Assembly: GCA_038207155.1 (NCBI GenBank)
Contig: JBBRAB010000010.1
Span: 62,001-126,000 of the forward strand
DNA from: FEN-1139 sp038207155
GTDB taxonomy: Bacteria > Myxococcota_A > Polyangia > Polyangiales > Polyangiaceae
Reading direction: 5' to 3'
Length of the DNA stretch: 64,000 bases
Below the pieces are notes generated by a model. The model was not told the origin of the DNA. It did no database searches and saw only the letters and a list, made by a program, of their open reading frames with translations. A program made the position numbers and the translations under genes. Below are positions 25,579 through 32,783 of the stretch, piece by piece (positions within the stretch are counted from its first letter, which is position 1; each line of letters opens with the position of its first letter).

Positions 25579-28047
25579 GTGAGCGCCGCTCCGAAGCGCC
25601 GGGCATCCGCGATGCGCGACTGGTCGAATCCGTCGCTCAGCGTCCGCTTGCTGCTGACCTTCAGCCTCTTGGTGATCCTGGTGCTAGGCGCAGCTCAGTG
25701 GTTGCTCCGTGAGGGTCTGCCCGGAACTCGGTTCGTCGGGGTGCGTCGGACGCTGGAACGGCAGGCTGTGGAGCGTGTCGATCGAATCGCGGCGCGCAAA
25801 TCAGCGCAGTTGGTAGCACTGCTCCGCGCCGAGGGTTTGTCGCTGACTCGACTCGCGCGAGACACTTCGCTGCAGCAGCTTTCGGTGAGTCAAGCCAGCG
25901 ACGAGCGGCAGCACGCGCTTGACCAACTCGTCAGGGTTTGGGCTCGCGATGATGCTCCTTTCGACAGGCTCGTGCTGCTGGACCGCCTCGAGCGCCGCGT
26001 TGTCAGCAGCTCGAGCGGGCCGACGTCTGTCGCCGACACCGCCGCTACTCTGCTCATGGGTCCGGCCCCCACTGGATGCTGGTTTGTTGCCGGCGCGACT
26101 ACGGTCGAGGGGGTCCGGCTCTGGTGCTCCGAGGAGGTGCCGTCCGGTACCCCTGGCGCTCGCTTCTTAGTAGCCGCGTCGGCTTCGCTGCCCCAACTCG
26201 AGGCTTACCTCACCCATCCGAGTCAGTGGCTCGGACATGGCGCTGCGGTGGAGTTATTGAGCGTCCCCGGCGGGCTCCGTCGCGCGGCGGTCATGCCCGA
26301 CCGCATCGTCGTGAATACGGCCGCAACCGGTCCACGCGGGGTGGCTCTGCGCACCTTGAATCGTGAGCAAGACAGCTGGATGCTACGAGCCAGCTTGTCT
26401 CGCGCTGAGATGCTGCCCGTCCTAACGGCACTCGATCGCTGGACCTTTGGGCTCGATGTCATGGCGCTCGGCATCGCGCTGCTGGCGACCGCGTTGCTCG
26501 CGCGTCGGTTGGCACTCCCACTGGTGCGGCTACGAGCCGCCGCCGACGCCTTCGCGGGTGGTGACTTGGCGGTGCGCAGCGGCGTGAGCGGTGGTGGTGA
26601 GGTCGGCTCGCTCGGACGCGCCTTTGACGCCATGGCGGAACGCCTTGAGTCTCAGGTAGTGGAAATCGCGGTCGCCCAGCGCGAGTTGTCGATGATGGCC
26701 AAGACGGATCGCCTGACGGGGGTCGGTAATCGACGTTACTTTGACGACAATCTCGAGCATGAGTTTGCGCTGGCGTCTCGGTACAACATTCCCGTTTCCG
26801 TGCTGCTCTGTGACGTCGACCATTTCAAGAAGATCAACGACGTCCACGGGCATCCTGTGGGCGATGAAGTGCTGGTTGGCATCGCGGAGCGAATCCGTCA
26901 GCGGGTGCGGGACACGGATTCTCTGGCGCGCTGGGGCGGAGAGGAGTTTGCCGTCCTCGCTCCCTGCACGTCGGCGGTCGGCGCTGCCTCGCTGGCCGAG
27001 CAGCTGCGCAGCGCCGTTGAAGGCGAGGACTTCCCCGGGGTGGGGCGAGTCACTATCAGCATCGGAGTGGCCGAGCTGCGCCTGCCCGAGACGACCGCCG
27101 ATTGGCTCGATCGCGTCGACGAACTGCTCTATTTGGCCAAATCCCGCGGGCGCAACCGTGTTCAGTGTGAACCCGACAGCAGCGCTCACAACCAGACCTT
27201 TGCACTCGAGTTCAACGCGCGTTTCCTGACGGGCGATCACGACACCGACTGCGAGCACGAGGAGCTCTTCGTGTTGGCGCGAGCGATGCTCGATGCCGCA
27301 TCCCAGCCCGAGCCGACGCTTGCCCGCACCAACGGTGGCTTCTGGGATGAAGACCCCCCCACTGTGATCGCTACGCCGAAAGGCGGAAAATTCACCTACA
27401 TCGGCGGCCAGTTGATGGGGGACAACCATCCCCGCTCGCGGCGCGTTCAGCACTTACTCGAGTGCACCGATCGGCTGCTTTCCCATCTCCGCCTACACTT
27501 CCAAGCCGAAGAGGCTCGACTGGCCAAGGCAGGCTTTTCTGGGATCGAGCGACATGCCAAGGATCATTTGTCGCTGCTTGAGGCGCTCGGGCACCTGCGC
27601 GAGCAGGCGCTTGACGGGTCACTGGAGATGGAGCGCCTTGTCGACTTCGTCGTGCGAAAGCTCGCCATCGGGCATCTCGTGCACGGCGATATTCCTGCGT
27701 TCGCCGCCATCTTCTCGCGGCGTTCGTCGGTGCCGCCGTCCACGAGCCTGGCGCAAATCCTGTCGCAGCGCGCCGACGTGGTCGGCGATGACGCCACAGG
27801 GGTTTGGGGAGGTTCGCCTCCGTACATGACTCCACTTGGGGGAATGCCCGCGGCACCGCCCTCGCTTCGCGTCGGCGCACACACCGTGCGTCCTCCGAGG
27901 AATTCCGGGACGCTACGCGCCGCTGAGGCGCGGGCTTCGAGCGAGTTCGTCGCGGCCGAGCGCGCGCCGGAAGGGGAGTCCGGCGTGCTGCCCAAGTCTG
28001 AGACCGAGGACGTCGTTCCCCGGCGGCGCGCAGAAGAACCTCGCTAG
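25579..28047 (+). CDS. Membrane diguanylate cyclase with C-terminal bacteriohemerythrin domain
   Basis: 822 residues from GTG 25579 (GAGG about 8 bp upstream). Order: membrane helix about 21-42, periplasmic sensor region about 43-280, second helix about 287-310, HAMP to about 362, GGDEF domain about 370-535, hemerythrin-like domain about 541-720, then a Pro/Ser-rich tail. The active site is GGEEF at 453-457. RDTD at 444-447 is an RxxD inhibitory site at the canonical five-residue spacing, so product inhibition by c-di-GMP is expected. The hemerythrin part keeps the di-iron ligands: TDCEHEELF, HLRLHFQAEEARL, ERHAKDHLSLL and GHLVHGD. The likely output is c-di-GMP made in response to O2 or redox, plus a periplasmic cue. 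The gene is alone on its strand. Confidence 0.9.
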   Translation: MSAAPKRRASAMRDWSNPSLSVRLLLTFSLLVILVLGAAQWLLREGLPGTRFVGVRRTLERQAVERVDRIAARKSAQLVALLRAEGLSLTRLARDTSLQQLSVSQASDERQHALDQLVRVWARDDAPFDRLVLLDRLERRVVSSSSGPTSVADTAATLLMGPAPTGCWFVAGATTVEGVRLWCSEEVPSGTPGARFLVAASASLPQLEAYLTHPSQWLGHGAAVELLSVPGGLRRAAVMPDRIVVNTAATGPRGVALRTLNREQDSWMLRASLSRAEMLPVLTALDRWTFGLDVMALGIALLATALLARRLALPLVRLRAAADAFAGGDLAVRSGVSGGGEVGSLGRAFDAMAERLESQVVEIAVAQRELSMMAKTDRLTGVGNRRYFDDNLEHEFALASRYNIPVSVLLCDVDHFKKINDVHGHPVGDEVLVGIAERIRQRVRDTDSLARWGGEEFAVLAPCTSAVGAASLAEQLRSAVEGEDFPGVGRVTISIGVAELRLPETTADWLDRVDELLYLAKSRGRNRVQCEPDSSAHNQTFALEFNARFLTGDHDTDCEHEELFVLARAMLDAASQPEPTLARTNGGFWDEDPPTVIATPKGGKFTYIGGQLMGDNHPRSRRVQHLLECTDRLLSHLRLHFQAEEARLAKAGFSGIERHAKDHLSLLEALGHLREQALDGSLEMERLVDFVVRKLAIGHLVHGDIPAFAAIFSRRSSVPPSTSLAQILSQRADVVGDDATGVWGGSPPYMTPLGGMPAAPPSLRVGAHTVRPPRNSGTLRAAEARASSEFVAAERAPEGESGVLPKSETEDVVPRRRAEEPR

Positions 28048-28083
28048 TTTCGCGCCGCTCCGACTGCGACCGAGTGACGGCGC

Positions 28084-28734
28084 TCAGCGCAGCGAAGGAT
28101 GACCGTTGGCGACCTCGTCCGCAGCCTCAGCGTACCAACGCTGGACGCTCGGACGCGCGAGCACGGCTGCGCAGTAGGCCTGCGTCTCCGCGTTGACCGG
28201 CACCCCGTAAGTCTTGAGTCGGGTGACGAACGGCGCGTACATCGCGTCGGCGATGCCGAAATCACCGAACAGGAACGGCCCGGCAGCACCGAACTCGCCG
28301 CGGCAGTCGTGCACGATCGACTCGAAGCGCGCGAGCCCCGCTTTGGCGCCGTCCGACAGCTCCGGACAGGGCAGGCTTGCCCCGAGAGCCATGCCGAGTT
28401 CTTCTCGGACCTCCACGAAACCGGCGTGCATTTCGTGGGACACGGCGCGCGCGACCGCGCGAGCCGCGAGCTCTGTTGGCCAGAGCTGCCGCTCGGGATG
28501 AAGCTCCGCCAGATACTCGGCGATCGCGAGGGATTCCCAGACACGCAGCTGACCGTGGCAAAGCAGAGGCACCTTGGCGTTCGGGGACAGCTCGCGCGCT
28601 CGCGCTTTGGTGTCGGGTTGGCGCAGCGGCAGCCAACCTTCACGGAAGGTCAGGCCCAGCTCAACCATCACGAGCCAGGGTCGCATTGACCAGGAGGACC
28701 AATTCTTATTCCCGATGACGAGCTCGAAGTCCAT
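28084..28734 (-). CDS. Glutathione S-transferase family protein
   Basis: 216 residues. The N-terminal thioredoxin-fold domain opens MDFELVIGNKNWSSWSMRPW, where the Ser in the SSWSMRPW motif is the usual zeta/YfcF-type GST catalytic serine. NAKVPLLCHGQLRVWESLAI carries the cis-Pro and the Glu-Ser glutathione-binding pair. The C-terminal all-helical domain includes FLFGDFGIADAMYAPFVTR. It probably conjugates or isomerises electrophiles with glutathione; the substrate is unknown. It converges on the cyclase gene. Confidence 0.92.
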   Translation of the reverse strand: MDFELVIGNKNWSSWSMRPWLVMVELGLTFREGWLPLRQPDTKARARELSPNAKVPLLCHGQLRVWESLAIAEYLAELHPERQLWPTELAARAVARAVSHEMHAGFVEVREELGMALGASLPCPELSDGAKAGLARFESIVHDCRGEFGAAGPFLFGDFGIADAMYAPFVTRLKTYGVPVNAETQAYCAAVLARPSVQRWYAEAADEVANGHPSLR

Positions 28735-28843
28735 GGCACCCGAGGCTAACGCCGGCTTGCTCAGTCGTCGAGTGGTCCGCAGCCCTCAGGCGCCCGACGC
28801 GCTTGCTTGCGTGGCGCGGGCGAGGCCATCCCCCGCCGACGGT

Positions 28844-29182
28844 TCACAGCAAACAGCGCTCGAACTCGTCCACCGTCAGCGCGTGCATGGCGCAGTCAAA
28901 CTCGCGGCGACTCACCTCGCTTGGACACCTGGCAAACTCACGGTCGTGCAAGGCTTTTTCTCGCGCCTGATGTTCGAGTTTTAGCCGCTCAAGCGACGAC
29001 AGCTCTTTGCGATCCGAGCTCGCGAGCAGGCCCGTGTAGCGCTCGAGCATGGTGAGGCATTCTGTCTGCGAGAGGCGTTTACCGCACGAGGTCAGCAGTC
29101 CGAGCAGTAGCGCGGCAGCGACGACGTTTTGGACCAGGCGCACTGCCGGGTGCCGGCGAGCGGAGTTGCTCAGTCGAAGCAT
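28844..29182 (-). CDS. Small Cys-containing lipoprotein (second of a tandem pair)
   Basis: 112 residues from ATG 29182. The signal VVAAALLLGLLTSCGKR has lipobox LTSC, so the mature N-terminus is the lipidated Cys. The mature part is helical and charged, with three further cysteines (TECLTML, FARCPSEV, FDCAMH) and a final FERCLL. Its start overlaps the stop of the next lipoprotein gene upstream by 13 bp. The two share a pattern: a TEC/SEC motif soon after the lipobox, and a C-terminal Cys motif near the end (ERC). I do not recognise a family. Confidence 0.7.
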   Translation of the reverse strand: MLRLSNSARRHPAVRLVQNVVAAALLLGLLTSCGKRLSQTECLTMLERYTGLLASSDRKELSSLERLKLEHQAREKALHDREFARCPSEVSRREFDCAMHALTVDEFERCLL

Positions 29183-29472
29183 CGTTCGCGGATCTCCGTG
29201 GCCGTCTTGGCGCTGCGGACACAGGTCATCGCTCCGTTGGTCAAGCGCTTGCCGACGCACGAGCGCTTCATGGTGTCCTTGACGCGCGCCTGCACCGTCG
29301 CGAGCTGGGCCGCATTCACCGCCTGAGGGGTCTTTGACCCCGCGGTAAACTCGAGGGTCGCAACTCGGGTAGCGATCTCCTCGCACTCGCTGACGGTCGC
29401 TGGGCGGCCGCAACCGACGAGGAGAAGGAAAGGGAGGGCGGCTATGGCGACGCGCATCTTGCTCGGGAACAT
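29170..29472 (-). CDS. Small Cys-containing lipoprotein (first of a tandem pair)
   Basis: About 100 residues from ATG 29472 (ATG 29457 also possible). The signal peptide is MRVAIAALPFLLLVGCGRP with lipobox LVGC. The mature domain has VSECEEIATRVATLEF, KRSCVGKRL, MTCVRSAK and a terminal EIRERCFD, so four Cys besides the lipid anchor. Spacing and the ECxxxxxR/ERC ends resemble the following gene, suggesting a duplicated family. The gene start region is antisense to the beginning of the plus-strand frame that precedes the TPR gene. Function unknown. Confidence 0.7.
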   Translation of the reverse strand: MFPSKMRVAIAALPFLLLVGCGRPATVSECEEIATRVATLEFTAGSKTPQAVNAAQLATVQARVKDTMKRSCVGKRLTNGAMTCVRSAKTATEIRERCFD

Positions 29473-29584
29473 GACTCGGGCGCCCTCGGAGGTAAAGGGC
29501 TCCAACCGTGCAGGTCAATGGGCCAGTGCTTGCGGTGACCGGTTTCTGGACCCGCGTTCAGGGGACGGCTACGATCTGCTGCAA

Positions 29585-30346
29585 ATGTCGCGGAGTCGAG
29601 AGGCGCCTGTCCGGCCGATGGCCCCTGAGGACCTTCTACAGAAGGCGACCCTCGCCAAGACGGCGGGGATGCGTGCGAAGTATGCGCGACGTGGCCTGGC
29701 ACAAGGGTCGGACCTCGATCCGGGGACCCAGTCCATGCTGCTGCGGCAGCTCTACCTGTCGCTGATGGAGCGGCGCTGTTTTGACGAAGCCCGAGAGGTC
29801 GCGCTTGAGGCGCTGGCCAGTTCGGAGCTCGTCGACGTCGCGCACCAAGATGTGGCCAGAGCGTGTCTCGGACAAAAGCAGCCTGAGGCCGCGCTTCGGC
29901 ACCTGCGGTTGGCAGGTCGCTTCGCCCCGGGCTCTCGCCTCGCGTTTCACGCGTGGACTCGCGGGACGGTCGCCTTTTTGGCCGGTCACTGCGACGAGGC
30001 GGAGCTGGCTCTCGAGCGGGCGGTGCGCTGGGGGACCCGCGATAAGCCGCTGTATCGCGCCCAGCTCGCCCTCATTCAGCTCGAGTCCGGGCGAGACACC
30101 GAGGATCTGGAGGCACTGCGCTACGATCTCGAGGGGGCTCCCTGCGGCCAGGGCTACGGTCAATACGTGCTCGGTGAGCTCGCGTATCGACTCGGCGATT
30201 ACGATGCTGCCCTGGCCTCGCTCAGCGGGTTTGTCGCCCGCACCACCTCGGGGCGGGTGGCCCTCGCGGTCGCGCTGCGTGGAGAGGTCACCCGGGCGCG
30301 TCGCCTGATCGCTGAGCTCAGGCGGCGCAAACGCCGCACGCCTTAG
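29585..30346 (+). CDS. TPR-repeat protein
   Basis: 253 residues from ATG 29585; the frame is open further upstream, but that part overlaps the divergent lipoprotein gene and lacks similarity to the repeats. Helical repeats of about 34 residues are visible, e.g. ARACLGQKQPEAALRHLRLA, AFLAGHCDEAELALERAVRW and YRLGDYDAALASLSGFVA, each with the small-residue pattern of tetratricopeptide helices. The C-terminal tail is very basic (RRRKRRTP). There is no signal peptide, so it is probably a cytoplasmic scaffold. The dsbD-like gene begins 75 bp downstream. Confidence 0.75.
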   Translation: MSRSREAPVRPMAPEDLLQKATLAKTAGMRAKYARRGLAQGSDLDPGTQSMLLRQLYLSLMERRCFDEAREVALEALASSELVDVAHQDVARACLGQKQPEAALRHLRLAGRFAPGSRLAFHAWTRGTVAFLAGHCDEAELALERAVRWGTRDKPLYRAQLALIQLESGRDTEDLEALRYDLEGAPCGQGYGQYVLGELAYRLGDYDAALASLSGFVARTTSGRVALAVALRGEVTRARRLIAELRRRKRRTP

Positions 30347-30421
30347 CGTCGTCTGACCCGCGCTTGTCTCAGGACCGCTCCAATTTGGCACTGGCGCGTC
30401 GCTCGGGGTAGGAATCGCTGC

Positions 30422-31738
30422 GTGAGTCACAGACGCATACTCTCGCGTGGGCTGCTGGTGCTCTTGACGGTCGGACTGGTCGGACTCTTCCCGTCACTGG
30501 CGCTGGCCTCAAGCGACGATGCCTTCAGTCGGGCTCTGTCCCACGGACCCATCGCGGCTGCCCTGGCTGCCTTCCTCGGAGGGTTTCTGGTCAGCTTGAC
30601 CCCTTGCGTCTATCCGATGGTCGCGGTCACTGTCAGCGTCTTCGGAGCGCGCCAGGCGCGAACTCGCTTCGAGGGGATCGGTCTGTCGGCAGCGTTCGTC
30701 GCGGGTATGGTGGCGATGTTCGTGCCTCTTGGGGTTGCAGCGGCCCTCGGCGGCAACATCTTCGGGAGCGTGCTCCAGAATTCCTGGGTGCTTGCCGGGA
30801 TGAGTGCCCTGTTTGCCTTGATGGCCGCGTCGATGTTCGGGGCCTTTGAACTAGCGCTCCCCTCGGGGCTGACCAATCGCCTCGCGACCGTGGGTGGCTT
30901 TGGCTACAAGGGCGCGTTCGCGCTCGGGCTCGTCAGCGCGCTCGTGGCCTCGCCCTGCACGGGGCCGGTTCTCACGGGGATCCTGACCTGGATCGCCCGC
31001 ACGCGTGACGGCGTGCTCGGGGCTGCAGCGATGGCTGCCTTTGCGCTCGGGCTTGGAGTTCCCTTCTTTCTGGTTGGCGCCTTCGCGTTGCAGCTCCCAA
31101 AGAGCGGGCGCTGGATGATGCACATCAAGTCGTTTTTCGGACTCGTCTTGCTCGGCATCGCCCTGCACTTTCTCGGGATTGGCTTTCCTGCCCTGCCGCA
31201 CCTCGTGCCAAACGAATCGCGCGTGCTGCTGCTCGGCTCGGGACTCCTGGTGCTCGGGCTTGGGCTTGGGGCTGTGCAGGTTGATTTTGCCAGTGCGTCG
31301 CGAGCACGTCAGTTCGGAAAATCGGTGGCGATCGTCGCTGTCGTGCTCGGGGGCTGGCTCGTGTCCGTGCAGTGGCTGCGACCGAAAGGCGAGCTGCATT
31401 TCTTGCACGAGCCGTTCGACGTGGTCGCGCAACGCGCACGCCGTGAGGCGCGACCGCTGGTGGTCGATTTTGGCGCCGAATGGTGCGGAGCCTGCAAGAA
31501 ATTGGAACAGACCACCTTCGCGGATCCGCTGGTGCGCGAGGCCGCAGCGCGCTTTCTCGCGGTCAAGGTGGACGCCACGGACGACACGGATCTCGCTGTT
31601 GCCAGCACGCTTAAGCGACTGCACGTGGCCGGACTTCCGACGGTGATCCTGTTTGACGCCCAGGGCAGAGAAGTGCAGCGCTTTACGGACTATGTCGAAC
31701 CCGCCGCGTTCGCGGCTGCGCTGCGCAGCGTGCCTTAG
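30422..31738 (+). CDS. DsbD-like transmembrane thiol:disulfide reductase
   Basis: 438 residues from GTG 30422. Signal peptide, then a CcdA/DsbD-beta membrane domain of eight helices with the paired cysteines in SLTPCVYPMVAVTVSVF and ASPCTGPVLTGIL. A C-terminal periplasmic thioredoxin-like domain carries GAEWCGACKKLE (CxxC) at about 350-360 and the cis-Pro in AGLPTVILFD. It carries electrons from cytoplasmic thioredoxin to the periplasm. The N-terminal DsbD-alpha immunoglobulin-like domain of E. coli DsbD is missing, so it must hand electrons to a separate partner; the Cys-rich small lipoproteins nearby are conceivable clients, but this is inference. Confidence 0.9.
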   Translation: MSHRRILSRGLLVLLTVGLVGLFPSLALASSDDAFSRALSHGPIAAALAAFLGGFLVSLTPCVYPMVAVTVSVFGARQARTRFEGIGLSAAFVAGMVAMFVPLGVAAALGGNIFGSVLQNSWVLAGMSALFALMAASMFGAFELALPSGLTNRLATVGGFGYKGAFALGLVSALVASPCTGPVLTGILTWIARTRDGVLGAAAMAAFALGLGVPFFLVGAFALQLPKSGRWMMHIKSFFGLVLLGIALHFLGIGFPALPHLVPNESRVLLLGSGLLVLGLGLGAVQVDFASASRARQFGKSVAIVAVVLGGWLVSVQWLRPKGELHFLHEPFDVVAQRARREARPLVVDFGAEWCGACKKLEQTTFADPLVREAAARFLAVKVDATDDTDLAVASTLKRLHVAGLPTVILFDAQGREVQRFTDYVEPAAFAAALRSVP

Positions 31739-31763
31739 TCACGCCGCACCAACCCACAATCTT

Positions 31764-31808
31764 CAAGCGAGCCAGGCTCGCTGTTTACCAAGCGAACTAG
31801 GCTCGCTG
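31764..31808 (+). terminator. Repeated hairpin after the dsbD-like gene
   Basis: Two 20-bp direct copies (31764-31783 and 31789-31808, two mismatches) lie just after the dsbD stop. Copy 1 contains AGCGAGCCAGGCTCGCT, a perfect 8-bp stem with one loop base, followed by GTTTACC. Copy 2 is an imperfect version. A tandem terminator-like structure. Confidence 0.45.
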
Positions 31809-31842
31809 CGCACCGCGCTAGCTGCCGGGAACCGCGGGGGCG

Positions 31843-31924
31843 CATGCGGTTGCTTTGATGGCGCGGCGACGGATGCTGAGAGCCGCGACTGCTCATGCGG
31901 TTGCTTTGACGGTGCTGCGACGGA
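31843..31924 (+). repeat. 31-bp direct repeat, 51-bp period
   Basis: Copies at 31843-31873 and 31894-31924 begin CATGCGGTTGCTTTGA and differ at three bases. The period is 17 codons, and in the frame reading CGCFDGAAT all three differences fall on third positions. This hints at a decayed coding sequence, but no proper gene frames it. Confidence 0.5.
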
Positions 31925-31940
31925 GCGAGGTCATCCGTTT

Positions 31941-32783
31941 TCAGGGTTCAAAATCGCTGGACGGGGCGGCGCTCGCAGGCTTCGGCTTGGCTGCGGGTCT
32001 GGCCGGGCCTCCGCGCGCCGGGGCGGGTCGTGGCGGCAGCGCGCGCGCCGGCTCGCTGGTGACGAGCGGCGGTGTCGGGCTGGTCGAGAGTTGAGGATGA
32101 GTGGTAAGCGCGGTGGCCAGCCGTGAAGCGAAGCGCTTGCTCTCTTCAGCGAGGGTGGCTGCGCGCGACGCCAGCAACGGGAGCACGCGTTTGGTATCGT
32201 CCAGATTGCGACGGACGCTCTCGAGGTGCGCAGGCTGGTTGACGAAGGTGCCCTCAACGAGCGGCTCGAGCGCCATCGCGCGGGAGTTGAGCAGCTCCAC
32301 GCTGCTGCGCGCGCGACGCAGGCGAGCCATCAGCGCGAGTTCCCCGCGCGTGGCCAGCGTGACCGCCTCAACCGTCTTGCGACCGGCGTCGTCGAGCGTT
32401 CCAACGACGCGCGTCTGGGCCGAGGTATCCGCCGGATCGACCGCGTCCCAGCCTTCGATCTCGAGGCGCAGCTGCAGGCCTTTGTCTTTGAGTTCCAAGC
32501 TGCGCGTGGCGACTCGCTCAGCGAGCAGCCCGGGGGTGGTACCGTCGGTGACTCCGAGCGAGCTGGCCAGAGTGACGCGCAGTTGACGCTCGTCCGCCGG
32601 CGCTGCAGCCAGCAGCAGTTGCAGGTCGAACAGCTCGGAGAAGAATGCGTCGAACGAAGCTTCCTGCGCCACGAAACGCAGCCCGGCCGCCACCTGGGTT
32701 GGGCGTTGCGCTTGGCGATTGCAGGCCGGCGCGAGCGCCAAGAGCGCGGTGGCGAGCAGCGATGCGTGCAGTAGGCGTTTCAT
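31941..32783 (-). CDS. Lipoprotein, helical, unknown function
   Basis: 280 residues from ATG 32783, which overlaps the stop of the GYF_2 gene as ATGA, so the pair is translationally coupled. The signal peptide MKRLLHASLLATALLALAPA is followed by CNR (lipobox APAC). The mature region is mostly amphipathic helix (ERVATRSLELKDKGLQLRL, and a later AVTLATRGELALMARLRRAR). The last 55 residues are Pro/Ala-rich. No family was recognised. Coupling suggests it works with the membrane-anchored GYF_2 protein at the same envelope site. Confidence 0.75.
   Translation of the reverse strand: MKRLLHASLLATALLALAPACNRQAQRPTQVAAGLRFVAQEASFDAFFSELFDLQLLLAAAPADERQLRVTLASSLGVTDGTTPGLLAERVATRSLELKDKGLQLRLEIEGWDAVDPADTSAQTRVVGTLDDAGRKTVEAVTLATRGELALMARLRRARSSVELLNSRAMALEPLVEGTFVNQPAHLESVRRNLDDTKRVLPLLASRAATLAEESKRFASRLATALTTHPQLSTSPTPPLVTSEPARALPPRPAPARGGPARPAAKPKPASAAPSSDFEP

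Noticed and set aside
29444..29584. N-terminal extension of the TPR protein
   Set aside because: It is antisense to the lipoprotein signal peptide and unlike TPR; ATG 29585 fits better.
30384..30400. Possible sigma-54 promoter (TGGCAC) before the dsbD-like gene
   Set aside because: The -12 TTGC element is missing at the required spacing.
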